NCBI RefSeq assembly: GCF_025263685.1
Contig: NZ_CP092109.1
Span: 1,489,001-1,553,000, forward strand
Source of the DNA: Geoalkalibacter halelectricus
Lineage (GTDB): Bacteria > Desulfobacterota > Desulfuromonadia > Desulfuromonadales > Geoalkalibacteraceae
Direction: 5' to 3'
Length of the DNA stretch: 64,000 bases
In this document: positions 1 through 8,048 of the stretch, in pieces
Numbering within the stretch: position 1 is the stretch's first letter
Layout of the letters: the number at the start of each line of letters is the position of its first letter
Position numbers and translations under genes: made by a program
The notes under the pieces: model-generated
Seen by the model: only the letters and a program-made list of their open reading frames with translations
Told to the model about the DNA's origin: nothing
Database searches by the model: none

Positions 1-70
1 CGCCGCTCTCGATGGGTTGCGCGCCGCCGAGTCCGTCATGAAGCAGATCAGCGACAGGAGAAGTACGTGA
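1..70 (+). CDS. C-terminal tail of an upstream gene (partial)
   Basis: The frame beginning at base 2 is open from the window edge to a TGA at 68-70 and encodes about 22 residues ending in KQISDRRST. The stop overlaps the GTG start of the next gene (GTGA), the arrangement of translationally coupled genes, so this is very likely the end of a real gene whose body lies outside the window. Too little is visible to name the product. Confidence 0.55.
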   Translation, partial: AALDGLRAAESVMKQISDRRST

Positions 71-1254
71 AGCAGGTTTTCGTGGAGAATGTTCAGGAAC
101 GCGATTGGGTTGAGAGCCCCTTTTTGGTTCGCGACAAAGTCATGGCCATGGCCAAGAACGGCAAGCCCTACATGACCTTGAAGTTAATGGACCGCACCGG
201 CGAAATCGAGGGTCGGGTGTGGGACCGGGTGGATGAATTCGCGACGCGCTTTGAAAAGGACGATTTCATCCTGGCGCGCGGCAAGGCGAGCGTCTACCTG
301 GGCAAGATGCAGCTCGTGGTACAGGATCTGGAACGGCTGAGCGACGAGCAGGTTGAACTCAGCGATTTTTTGCCGGTCAGCACCCGTTCGCCCGAGGAGA
401 TGGAGAGCGAACTCCTCGCCAAGGTGGCCTCTCTGCGCGATGGGTTCATCCGCCGGTTGCTCGAGAGCTTTTTCGCCGATCCCGAATTTCTGCGCCGCTA
501 CCGGACCGCGCCCGCGGCCAAGGCCATGCACCATGTGTATCTCGGCGGTCTGCTTGAGCACAGCCTCGCGGTCGCTAATCTGGTCGACGACATCTGTCGC
601 CGCTATCCCGGACTCAACCACGACCTGCTGGTGGCCGGGGCGCTGCTTCATGATGTGGGCAAGGTGGAGGAACTCTGCTATGAGCGCTCCTTCGACTACA
701 CCGACGAAGGCAAGTTGATCGGTCACATCGTCATTGGCGTGGAAATGGTCGATGAGAAAATCCGCGCCATCGCCGATTTTCCGCGGCGCACCGCGACGCT
801 ACTCAAGCATCTGCTGCTCTCGCACCATGGGCAGTACGAATTCGGTTCGCCCAAGCGGCCCAAGACCATCGAAGCGGTGATTCTCAATTTCCTTGACGAT
901 CTGGATTCCAAGATCAACGGCGTGCGCACCCATATGGAGCGTGAACCGGATAATCAAAGCGGCTGGACCGCCTACCATCGGCTCTACGACCGCTACTTTT
1001 TCAAGCACTCCTTCGGCGATGAGGCCGAAGGGTTACCCCGTGAGGCTGCTACTCCCGCCTCCGATCCTCCAGCGGCCCAGGGGCGAGAAATCCCTCCCCA
1101 AACCCAGGTCGCAGCCGCCAAGCCCCAGGCGCCGGCGGCAAAAACCGGCGGCAAGGGCGGTGAACAGCGCTCACGCGGCATGAGCTTCACCCTGGGGGAT
1201 CAACTGCGCGGCAAAAGTCTCGATCTGTTTTCCACGGAAGATGACAAGGAGTAG
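67..1254 (+). CDS. HD-domain 3'-5' exoribonuclease, YhaM-like, with N-terminal OB fold
   Basis: This 395-residue protein resembles the YhaM family of 3'-5' exoribonucleases, which trim RNA or single-stranded DNA. Residues about 15-95 look like an OB-fold nucleic-acid-binding domain (LMDRTGEIEGRVW region). Residues about 155-315 form an HD phosphohydrolase domain, with His165 in LLEHS, the HD pair at 195-196 (LLHDVGK), His253-His254 and a DD at 277-278. These are the expected metal ligands. The last 70 residues are Pro/Ala-rich and probably disordered. The GTG start overlaps the upstream stop, and the stop lies three bases before the next start, so the gene is in an operon with the MBL hydrolase and probably coaBC. 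The fold assignment is firm; the exact substrate is inferred. Confidence 0.85.
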   Translation: MKQVFVENVQERDWVESPFLVRDKVMAMAKNGKPYMTLKLMDRTGEIEGRVWDRVDEFATRFEKDDFILARGKASVYLGKMQLVVQDLERLSDEQVELSDFLPVSTRSPEEMESELLAKVASLRDGFIRRLLESFFADPEFLRRYRTAPAAKAMHHVYLGGLLEHSLAVANLVDDICRRYPGLNHDLLVAGALLHDVGKVEELCYERSFDYTDEGKLIGHIVIGVEMVDEKIRAIADFPRRTATLLKHLLLSHHGQYEFGSPKRPKTIEAVILNFLDDLDSKINGVRTHMEREPDNQSGWTAYHRLYDRYFFKHSFGDEAEGLPREAATPASDPPAAQGREIPPQTQVAAAKPQAPAAKTGGKGGEQRSRGMSFTLGDQLRGKSLDLFSTEDDKE

Positions 1255-1257
1255 CCC

Positions 1258-1875
1258 GTGATCATTGAACGAATCGTCGTTGGCCCCTTGCAGGTCAACT
1301 CCTATATCCTCGCCTGCCCCCAAACCCGCCAGGCCGCCGTCATCGACCCCGGCGCCGAGGGCGAGCGTATTCTGGCCGTTTTGCGCAAGCAGGATCTGAA
1401 CGCCAGGATGGTCATCAACACCCACGGCCATTTCGACCACATCGGCGCCAACCAACTGCTCGTGGAACAGACCGGCGCGGACCTGCTCATCCACCGCGGC
1501 GATCTCGCCTTGCTGGACAAAGCCGAGCAGCACGCCGCCCTCTACGGCCTGAGCGCCAGCGCCTCGCCGGCGCCGTCTCGCCTTCTCGAAGGCGGGGAAG
1601 TTCTACCCCTGGGCAGCCTGGAAATCAAGGTGCTGGCCACACCCGGGCATTCACCGGGGGGCATCTGCCTGCTGGCGGATGGGCATCTCTTCACCGGTGA
1701 CGCCCTGTTTGCCGGGAGTATCGGTCGCACCGACCTGCCCGGCGGCGATCTCGACCAACTCCTTTCGGCCATTCGCGAGCACTTGTTGGTTCTGCCTGAT
1801 GAAACCCTGGTCCATCCCGGCCATGGCCCGGATACCAGCATCGGGCGCGAAAAACGCTCCAACCCTTTTCTCTAG
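1258..1875 (+). CDS. MBL-fold metal-dependent hydrolase (glyoxalase II-like)
   Basis: This 205-residue protein of the metallo-beta-lactamase superfamily is the size of the short glyoxalase II-like hydrolases. The zinc-binding signature HGHFDH lies at residues 56-61, further ligands are His131 (TPGHSPG), Asp148 (TGDALF) and His189 (HPGHG), and GRTDLPGGD matches the family core. The start is GTG, placed by an AAGGAG site six to seven bases upstream that overlaps the end of the preceding gene. It is likely cytosolic because no signal peptide is visible. The true substrate (a hydroxyacyl-glutathione analogue, bacillithiol conjugate or other thioester) cannot be told from the sequence. It is co-transcribed with its neighbours, judging by the 3-base and 26-base gaps. 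Confidence 0.85.
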   Translation: MIIERIVVGPLQVNSYILACPQTRQAAVIDPGAEGERILAVLRKQDLNARMVINTHGHFDHIGANQLLVEQTGADLLIHRGDLALLDKAEQHAALYGLSASASPAPSRLLEGGEVLPLGSLEIKVLATPGHSPGGICLLADGHLFTGDALFAGSIGRTDLPGGDLDQLLSAIREHLLVLPDETLVHPGHGPDTSIGREKRSNPFL

Positions 1876-1901
1876 GTCGCGGAACCTGACGGGGAACACC
1901 T

Positions 1902-3104
1902 ATGCTATTGCGCGAAAAAACCATCGTCCTGGGCGTGTGCGGCGGAATTGCCGCCTATAAGGCAGCCGAACTGGTGCGGCTCTACGTCAAGGCGGGAGCG
2001 CAGGTTCATGTCGTCATGACCCGCAACGCCCAGGAATTCGTGACGCCGCTGACTTTTCAGACCCTCACCGGCAATCCCGTCCACAGCGAGTTGTTCAACC
2101 TCCTGCAGGAGCGCGAGATCGGCCATATCTCCCTGGCCGACCGCGCCGATGTCTTCGTCCTGGCGCCCGCCACCGCCAATGTCATCGGCAAGGTCGCCGC
2201 GGGCATCGCCGATGATTTGCTCACCACCACACTCATGGCTACCAAGGCGCCGGTTCTGGTCGCGCCGGCCATGAACGTGAACATGTGGGAGAGCCCCATT
2301 TATCAGCAGAATCAGAGCAAGCTCGCCGCTCTGGGCTATCGCTTCGTTGATCCGGCCAGCGGATTTTTGGCCTGCGGCTGGGAGGGTAAGGGCAAACTGG
2401 CTGATCCGGCGGATATCTTTGAAGAAACCCTGGCCCTGCTGACGCCCCAGGATCTGGCGGGCGAAACCGTTTTGGTCACCGCCGGGCCGACGCGCGAGGA
2501 AATCGATCCGGTGCGCTTTATCAGCAACTATTCATCCGGAAAAATGGGTTTTGCCCTGGCGCGCATGGCGCGTCTGCGCGGCGCGCGGGTGATCCTGGTC
2601 AGCGGGCCGAGCGCCCTGGCGACCCCCCCCGGCGTGGAACGGGTCGACGTGGTCAGCGCCGATGAAATGCGCGATGTAGTCCTGGCGCGCTGGGAGCAGG
2701 TCAGCATCGCCATCAAGGCCGCCGCGGTGGCCGATTACCGACCGGCCAGGCGCAGTGCGCGCAAGATGAAAAAGGAGGGCCGCGAGGATCTGAGCCTGGA
2801 ACTCGAGAAAAATCCCGATATCCTCGCCGAACTGGGGCGGCTCAAGGGGACACGCTTTCTGGTCGGATTCGCCGCCGAAACCTGTGATCTGCTGGAAAAC
2901 GCCCGCAAGAAGCTGCAGGCCAAGAACCTCGATCTGATGGTGGCCAACGACGTGACCCAGGAACGCGCGGGCTTTGATGTGGACACCAATATCGTGCGTC
3001 TGCTGCAACCAGACGGCACCGAGGAAGCCTTGCCGGAGATGACCAAGGATGAAGTCGCTCGCCATATCCTCGATCGTATTTTGGCCCTGCGCCGGCTGGC
3101 CTGA
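1902..3104 (+). CDS. coaBC: Bifunctional phosphopantothenoylcysteine decarboxylase / phosphopantothenate-cysteine ligase
   Basis: This 400-residue CoaBC (Dfp) joins phosphopantothenate to cysteine and then decarboxylates the product, two steps of coenzyme A synthesis. The N-terminal flavoprotein half shows the GGIAAYK phosphate-binding loop, the active-site region GHISLADRADVFVLAPATAN, the PAMNVNMW motif and the ACGWEGKG segment with the catalytic cysteine. The C-terminal ligase half begins near residue 185 (VLVTAGPTREEIDPVRFISN) and includes KKEG and the NPDIL segment. Length is normal for the fused enzyme. It closes the three-gene run that starts at the window edge, and the next gene is convergent with only two bases between stops. 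Confidence 0.96.
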   Translation: MLLREKTIVLGVCGGIAAYKAAELVRLYVKAGAQVHVVMTRNAQEFVTPLTFQTLTGNPVHSELFNLLQEREIGHISLADRADVFVLAPATANVIGKVAAGIADDLLTTTLMATKAPVLVAPAMNVNMWESPIYQQNQSKLAALGYRFVDPASGFLACGWEGKGKLADPADIFEETLALLTPQDLAGETVLVTAGPTREEIDPVRFISNYSSGKMGFALARMARLRGARVILVSGPSALATPPGVERVDVVSADEMRDVVLARWEQVSIAIKAAAVADYRPARRSARKMKKEGREDLSLELEKNPDILAELGRLKGTRFLVGFAAETCDLLENARKKLQAKNLDLMVANDVTQERAGFDVDTNIVRLLQPDGTEEALPEMTKDEVARHILDRILALRRLA

Positions 3105-3106
3105 AA

Positions 3107-4021
3107 TCAGGCGCTGGAGAGCAGATCGAGAATTTCCTTGGGCCGGGTGATCCCTTCGCGAAAGCGCGGTTTGAGGCCCGCGACGATGCCTTCCGCCTCG
3201 GCGTCACTGAGCTTGCCCTCCAGCCACAACAGGTGCAGATTCTTGCGTACCATGCGCGCCGCCGCGATGGCCCGCTCGCCGGTGGGGTCGGCTTTCCAGA
3301 AGGGACTCTCGCTCATGTGCTGGAGGATGCTTTCGGCCGCCTCGCAGGCCAGATCGTAGTATTCCCGGCGGCTTTCGTCGGGTAGCGTGAAGCGTGAGGA
3401 GGATGAGACCGAGCGCAGAACCTTCTGCCATTGTTGCAGGCGGCTGAGGAGCAGCAGTGAGTTGAAGATGCGCTTGTTGGTGTTGAAGGAAAAAATGGTG
3501 TCGGCCAGCACGCTGCGCATCATGGTGTCGTTTTCTCGAAAATCCTGACGGGCGATCTGACGCGCAGCGGCCCAAGTCTCATGAGGCACCCCGGCCTCGA
3601 AGCGCAGTTCCCAATACTGGTGGTTGAGCATGACGGTATTGAAGCTGCGAACCATCTTGAAGGGCACGAAATAGGAGTGGGCCACGGTATCGGCGGCCAA
3701 ATGCGAGATATAACCGTAAGCGCAGGCTTTTTGCCGATCAGTCACCGCGGCCGCAAGAATCTTGCGACCCAGCCGCCAGGAGTGGCAATGGTTGAGGTGG
3801 TGGGTGAATTTCTTGCCGATGGTGATATCGGCGCTGATGCATCCATACAGGAAATCTTGCGGGTGAGCGGCAAGAAGCGTCTGCAGCGCCATCGGCAAAA
3901 GGTGCAGTTTGTCGAGAATATGGTTGCCCAGTTGCAGGTGAATGCCGATTCCCCAAGCCAGCGCCTCGGTTGGGAAAAGCAGTATTCCGAACAGGGCCGC
4001 CAGAATTATGGATAAAGCCAT
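3107..4021 (-). CDS. Secreted zinc-dependent phospholipase C-like protein
   Basis: This 304-residue protein has a signal peptide (hydrophobic residues 4-20, cleavage probably before AWG). Exposing a tryptophan as the mature N-terminus is the hallmark of the zinc-dependent phospholipase C family, where that residue is a metal ligand. Further ligand-like residues follow: the GIHLQLGNHI histidines, Asp56 in the PQDFLYGCISADI segment, the HHLNHCHSW run, and ISHLAADTVAHSYF followed by HQYWE. These match the zinc-dependent phospholipase C domain seen in many deltaproteobacterial envelope proteins. It would act in the periplasm or outside the cell. Actual phospholipase activity is inference. It is a single gene, convergent with coaBC and divergent from the uracil-DNA glycosylase gene. 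Confidence 0.75.
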   Translation of the reverse strand: MALSIILAALFGILLFPTEALAWGIGIHLQLGNHILDKLHLLPMALQTLLAAHPQDFLYGCISADITIGKKFTHHLNHCHSWRLGRKILAAAVTDRQKACAYGYISHLAADTVAHSYFVPFKMVRSFNTVMLNHQYWELRFEAGVPHETWAAARQIARQDFRENDTMMRSVLADTIFSFNTNKRIFNSLLLLSRLQQWQKVLRSVSSSSRFTLPDESRREYYDLACEAAESILQHMSESPFWKADPTGERAIAAARMVRKNLHLLWLEGKLSDAEAEGIVAGLKPRFREGITRPKEILDLLSSA

Positions 4022-4135
4022 CAGGCACCTTGTCGGTTTCTTTAACCTGGATCCGCACGGATTTCAGGGAACCAAGTTCAACTAAAAGGATAGAATACGC
4101 CCGCAGGGATGTAAAGGGAGCAAAATTCACCCGCG

Positions 4136-4861
4136 ATGAAAAAGGAACTCCTTGAAATCACCAGCCAGACGCGCGCCCTGCTGCAAGACTTGGAGGTCCT
4201 GGGCCTTCACGAGTTGCTCGGCCCCGTCCAGGAGGTCGATCCGCGCCACCTGCCTCCCTGTCCCCTGGATGTCACCGGCATCGACCGTGGCGGCCGCGTT
4301 CTCTGTCGCCAGGAAACCCTCGACGAAATTCGGGCGGAGTTGGAGGATTGTCGGCGTTGTGCCCTGTGCAAGGGGCGCAAGAATATTGTCTTTGGCGTCG
4401 GCAATCCCCATGCCCGCGTGGTTTTCGTCGGTGAAGCTCCGGGCCGGGAGGAGGACGAAAGGGGCGAGCCCTTCGTTGGCGAGGCCGGTCGCTTGCTCGA
4501 TCGTATCCTCTTTGCCATGGGCCTGAGCCGTGCCGAGGTCTATATCTGCAACGTGGAAAAATGCCGTCCCCCGCAAAACCGCGATCCGCGCCCCGAGGAG
4601 ATCGCCGCCTGCGAACCCTATTTGCGTCGGCAGTTGGCGGCCATATCTCCCCAGGTGATCGTGGCCCTGGGGCGTTTCGCGGTGCAGACCCTGGTGGGGG
4701 ATCAAAGTCCCCTCGGTCGATTGCGGGGGCGATGGCACGAATACCAGGGCATTGCCTTGATGCCGACCTACCATCCGGCATACCTGTTGCGCAATCCGGT
4801 CGGAAAACGAGAAGTCTGGGACGACATGAAGCAGGTGCTCAAGCGCTTGCGCGACGCCTGA
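4136..4861 (+). CDS. Type-4 uracil-DNA glycosylase, 4Fe-4S
   Basis: This 241-residue family-4 uracil-DNA glycosylase removes uracil from DNA at the start of base excision repair. The 4Fe-4S ligands are visible as Cys72 and Cys75 (CRRC) plus Cys143 (NVEKCRPP) and Cys159. Motif A is GEAPGREED (99-107) and motif B is HPAYLLR (213-219), both typical of this thermophile-type family. The first 65 residues are a charged extension common in deltaproteobacterial members. The gene stands alone and ends in a very strong shared terminator. The ribosome site AAAGGGAG lies rather far (about 14 bases) from the ATG, so the start could be revised slightly. Confidence 0.93.
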   Translation: MKKELLEITSQTRALLQDLEVLGLHELLGPVQEVDPRHLPPCPLDVTGIDRGGRVLCRQETLDEIRAELEDCRRCALCKGRKNIVFGVGNPHARVVFVGEAPGREEDERGEPFVGEAGRLLDRILFAMGLSRAEVYICNVEKCRPPQNRDPRPEEIAACEPYLRRQLAAISPQVIVALGRFAVQTLVGDQSPLGRLRGRWHEYQGIALMPTYHPAYLLRNPVGKREVWDDMKQVLKRLRDA

Positions 4862-4908
4862 TCCCAACGACAAAAGCCGCTCCATCGAGCGGCTTTTGTC
4901 GTTGGGAT
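4861..4908. terminator. Bidirectional rho-independent terminator between convergent genes
   Basis: A perfect 22-base-pair stem (left arm 4861-4882, right arm 4887-4908) with a four-base CATC loop sits between the stop of the uracil-DNA glycosylase gene and the stop of the convergent DUF3135 gene. The stem contains a CAAAA/TTTTG block, giving T-rich exits on both strands. It serves both genes. Confidence 0.9.
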
Positions 4909-4911
4909 GAA

Positions 4912-5286
4912 TCAATGGGTTTCTCCCCAGGGGCGATCCCTCTCGCTGCGGCTGTGCAGCGAAATCACCTTGGCGCCCTGGCGAGCGGCGCGCCTCTCCT
5001 GAAGAACTTTTTCCGGGTCGTTGATGGTTTCCTGAAACACGGAAAAGTGTTCCCAGAAAATCTCCACCATCTTATTCATGCGCATGATGGGATCTTTGTA
5101 TCTGTCGAGTTTGCAGTCGATGGTGAACTGCAGGCCTTGTGCGCGCCGCCGACAGTCCTCTGGAAAGTTTTCAATCGTTTGATCGATAAGCGCCCTGCGT
5201 TGTTCTTCAAATTTGTCCGGATCATTTTTGTAGAGTGTACTCAGTTCATCAAATGCAATGTCGGGATAGCGATCCTTTTCAGACAT
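4912..5286 (-). CDS. DUF3135 domain protein
   Basis: This 124-residue soluble protein resembles the DUF3135 family (start MSEKDRYPDIAFDEL, then NDPDKFEEQRRALID and a C-terminal basic tail). No catalytic motif is visible and the function is unknown. I chose the internal ATG at 5286 over the in-frame GTG at 5307 because the strong ribosome site GAGGGGG lies five bases upstream of the ATG and inside the longer frame. It is a single gene with its own upstream AT-rich region and ends at the shared 22-bp terminator hairpin. Confidence 0.75.
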   Translation of the reverse strand: MSEKDRYPDIAFDELSTLYKNDPDKFEEQRRALIDQTIENFPEDCRRRAQGLQFTIDCKLDRYKDPIMRMNKMVEIFWEHFSVFQETINDPEKVLQERRAARQGAKVISLHSRSERDRPWGETH

Positions 5287-5396
5287 AAAAGCCCCCTCAT
5301 TTATCACCAGAAATAATCATTATCTGTTTCTATTTTCATTTTTACTCGATAAAAAGGTCCGGCGCAATGAGAAATCGTGCCGCTATAAAATCTTAT

Positions 5397-5419
5397 AACT
5401 GTTTAAATATTTAACAGTT
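5397..5419 (+). terminator. AT-rich hairpin followed by T tract
   Basis: AACTGTT at 5397-5403 pairs with AACAGTT at 5413-5419 and is followed on the plus strand by TTTTTTAG and more T runs. It lies between two minus-strand genes, downstream of the NtrC-type regulator. It could end that transcript from the other strand or be part of the DUF3135 promoter region. The stem is weak and A/T only in its centre. Confidence 0.3.
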
Positions 5420-5531
5420 TTTTAGTTTTTTGTTTTTGGTAATGAAGAAAAGCAAAGGGCGCCATGGCTAGTCCACTTAACAAAGCAATGCGCCGATTGT
5501 GGGCAGGGTTGAAAGGTAGATAATGAGGGGG

Positions 5532-6923
5532 TTAGGCTTCCTCGATGCCGAGGCGCTTGATTTTTTCCACCAGGGTGGTGCGGTTGAGCCCGAGCAGGGC
5601 GGCGGCACGCGCCTTGACTCCCTTGGCCAGGATAAGTGCTTCCTGGATCAGGGCGCGCTCCAGGTCGGCAACCATCAGATTCATATCCACGCCCGCTTCG
5701 GTGAGCTGGGGGGAAAGTGGCAGGGTGGTCGGGTTGGCGGCGTGCGCCCCGGCAATGGAGGAGGGCAGATCGTCGAGTTCAATCACTTCGCCATCGGTCA
5801 AGGCGACGGTGCGTTCGATGAGGTTTTCCAACTCGCGCACGTTGCCCGGCCAGGCATAGGCTTCGATGGCCGCCATGGCCGCGGGCGAGACGGACATCAG
5901 AGGCCGGTCCATTTCCCGGCAGAATTTCTGCAGAAAACTTCGTGCCAGCAGGGCAATGTCCTCGCGTCGCTCGCGTAGCGGCGGCAATACGATGGGAATG
6001 ACGTTGAGACGGTAATAGAGGTCTTCACGAAAGTGGCCTCTTTTAACCTCTTCCTCAAGGTTGGCGTTGGTGGCCGAAACCACGCGCACATTGAGCTTGG
6101 TCTTGCGCGTGGAACCGACCCGCTCCACCTCCTGCTCCTGCAGAACGCGCAAAAGCTTCATTTGCAGATGCATGGGCATGGTGCCGATTTCATCGAGAAA
6201 AATCGTTCCGCCGTTGGCCGCTTCGAAGCGCCCGGGCTTGTCGGCCACTGCTCCGGTGAAACTGCCCTTGACGTGGCCGAAGAGTTCGCTCTCGAGAAGT
6301 TCGGCGGGGATCGCTCCGCAGTTGATGGCGATAAAGGGTTGGTCCTTGCGGGGGCTGTTGTAATGAATCGCTTTGGCCACCAATTCCTTGCCGGTACCCG
6401 ATTCCCCCAGGATCAAGATGGTCGAGTCGGTGTTGACGATGCGCTCCATGCGGGAGAATACCTGCTGCATGGCCAAGCTGTTGCCGATGATGTTGTCGAA
6501 TTTGTATTTGCCGCGCAGCTGCTGACGCAGATAGAGGTTTTCCGCCACCAGGCGGCTTTTTTCCACGGCCTTGGCAACGATGACCTTGAGCTTTTCGAAA
6601 TTGAAGGGCTTGGTGATGTAATCAAAGGCGCCCTCCTTCATGGCCTCCACGGCAGTTTCGGCCGAGGCGTTGCCGGTGATCAGAATGACGCTGGTGTAGG
6701 GGGAGTCCTCCTTGACGCGCTTGAGAATGTCAATGCCGCTCACTCCGGGCAGAAACAGGTCGGTGATGATGATCTCAAAGGGGGTTTTCTGCATGATCTC
6801 CAGGGCCTCTTCACCGCTGACGGCCGATTGCACCTGGTAGCCCGAGTGGCTCAGCAGCATGCTCAGGGCCTGGCGATTGTGCGCTTCGTCATCGATGACC
6901 AGCACCTGGGTCATTGGCTTCAT
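5532..6923 (-). CDS. Sigma-54-dependent NtrC-family response regulator
   Basis: This 463-residue regulator has three domains. The receiver (about 4-120) has an acidic DDE pocket, phospho-acceptor Asp55 (ITDLFLPG) and Lys104 (YITKPF). The AAA+ sigma-54 activation domain (about 145-380) has Walker A GESGTGKE near 172-179 and a GSFTGA loop at 219-224, a variant of GAFTGA that still fits contact with sigma-54. The C-terminus is a Fis-type helix-turn-helix (KARAAALLGLNRTTLVEKIKRLG). The ATG at 6923 is chosen because AGAGGAAG lies just upstream; an earlier in-frame ATG at 6962 lacks such a site. No histidine kinase gene is next to it. It is divergent from the T6SS operon, so it is a candidate T6SS regulator, but the intergenic region shows no clear -24/-12 promoter. 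Confidence 0.93.
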   Translation of the reverse strand: MKPMTQVLVIDDEAHNRQALSMLLSHSGYQVQSAVSGEEALEIMQKTPFEIIITDLFLPGVSGIDILKRVKEDSPYTSVILITGNASAETAVEAMKEGAFDYITKPFNFEKLKVIVAKAVEKSRLVAENLYLRQQLRGKYKFDNIIGNSLAMQQVFSRMERIVNTDSTILILGESGTGKELVAKAIHYNSPRKDQPFIAINCGAIPAELLESELFGHVKGSFTGAVADKPGRFEAANGGTIFLDEIGTMPMHLQMKLLRVLQEQEVERVGSTRKTKLNVRVVSATNANLEEEVKRGHFREDLYYRLNVIPIVLPPLRERREDIALLARSFLQKFCREMDRPLMSVSPAAMAAIEAYAWPGNVRELENLIERTVALTDGEVIELDDLPSSIAGAHAANPTTLPLSPQLTEAGVDMNLMVADLERALIQEALILAKGVKARAAALLGLNRTTLVEKIKRLGIEEA

Positions 6924-7447
6924 GGTCTTCCTCTTTTTGAATGTGTCATTTGTTTGACGCATAAGGTAGCATGGCCGCCTTTAGCCTGACAACGGAATTT
7001 GGCCGAAATTTTTTTGTGCCTGCCGCGAGACCCTTACCTTAAGTGTAAGTTTCTGTTTCTGAGGCTGATTTTCCACGGGACCGAATGTTTAAATCGGTTC
7101 TACTTATAATTAAGGAGAATAAGGGTCGTTTTTGTTTGATATTCTGGGGAGGCATTTTGTTTTGACAGCCCTTCGCTCCCTGTGGTAATTACCCGCCATG
7201 TGAAATTTTAATGAGCTCTTGCGGGATCATGAGGTTCGATCCGAGGGGTTTTGAATGGTTTTTTCTGGGTGAATCCAGAATTGGGGGGGCTCTCACCGCT
7301 TGCGGCACATCCCGCGCACTACTCCCGTCCAATCAGTCCAATCAGTCAAATCTCTCTTATCTCCCGTCGCTTAGCTGCGGAATCCAGTGCTCCGGCGCGT
7401 TCTTTTCCGGAGCAAGGTGAAATTGTCCTGTTCAGAGGGGGCAAGAC
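6924..7447. other. Intergenic region upstream of the T6SS operon
   Basis: About 520 bases between divergent genes hold no convincing coding sequence. It must carry the start signals for both the regulator (minus) and the T6SS operon (plus). Visible elements: TATAAT at 7105-7110 without a good -35, TTGACA at 7162-7167 without a good -10, and a 10-base palindrome GGTAATTACC at 7184-7193 that could be an operator. I found no sequence matching the sigma-54 consensus on either strand. Confidence 0.4.
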
Positions 7448-8044
7448 ATGCACAAGCCAAAGAAAAGCGTGGTCACGCGTTTGGATACTGCTGCGGCCGG
7501 TCGGTCGCCAACAGCTGGGGTCTCAGCTAAAAGCGCTGCGGGGCGGATCCCCGCCCAGGCCCTGATCGCCGGTCTGGCCCGCATGATTGAAGGGCTGCGC
7601 TGCTTTGCCGACGAGTTCGGCTTGGCGCAGTGGCGGGTTCTCGGCGCCAACTGGGAAGAATTTCAGGGCCGCGGCGCCGAGGAGGTGCTGCGTGGCTGGC
7701 TGCGCGATGAAAAACAGGGCGCCGAGCGCATCGAGCGGCTCTTCGAAGACCTCATGGATCACCAAATGGCTCTTCTCGGCGGCCTTGAAGGTGTTGCGCG
7801 CGAGGCGGCGGAGCAATTCAATCCGCAGCAGGTCCGCCAACGTACCCCCCGCATGCTCGGTCTGAGTCCCGGTTTGTGGCGAAATTATTGCCGCCATTTT
7901 CAGGAAGTGACCGACAGCGATCACCAATTGTATCGCTCATTGCTGCTGCCCGGCTTCGTGACCGCCTATGCCCAGGCGCGCGAGAAAAGCCGCGAAGTCG
8001 CGCCGAGCCCGCCCACCGGGGCGGCGTCTTCTCCCAGGAGGTAA
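7448..8044 (+). CDS. TagH-type T6SS accessory protein lacking the FHA domain
   Basis: This 198-residue protein looks like the C-terminal domain of T6SS FHA proteins (TagH/ImpI). It has the helix MIEGLRCFADEFGL, then a segment with LFEDLMDHQMALLGGLEGVAREAAEQFNP (residues about 95-125) and the closing LWRNYCRHFQEVTDSD...FVTAYAQARE. The normal N-terminal phosphothreonine-binding FHA domain is missing; in its place are about 35 low-complexity basic residues. The gene is first in the T6SS operon and its last codons contain the AGGAGG ribosome site of tssJ. Family assignment rests on my recognition of the conserved DHQ.AL..G motif. The role, presumably in assembly or post-translational control, is inferred. 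Confidence 0.7.
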   Translation: MHKPKKSVVTRLDTAAAGRSPTAGVSAKSAAGRIPAQALIAGLARMIEGLRCFADEFGLAQWRVLGANWEEFQGRGAEEVLRGWLRDEKQGAERIERLFEDLMDHQMALLGGLEGVAREAAEQFNPQQVRQRTPRMLGLSPGLWRNYCRHFQEVTDSDHQLYRSLLLPGFVTAYAQAREKSREVAPSPPTGAASSPRR

Positions 8045-8048
8045 TCGG

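Noticed and set aside
7162-7190. TTGACA at 7162 as a -35 for the T6SS operon
   Set aside because: The sequence 17-18 bases downstream (TAATTA) matches the -10 consensus at only two of six positions; too weak to call a promoter.
6924-7447. Search for a sigma-54 promoter (GG-N10-GC spacing) upstream of the T6SS operon
   Set aside because: GGCAC-like strings on the minus strand near 7017 lack the -12 GC at the right distance, and no other fit was found, so none is annotated.
7968-8048. Longer TssJ start at 7968
   Set aside because: It would place about 27 basic residues before the signal peptide, and it lies within the preceding gene.
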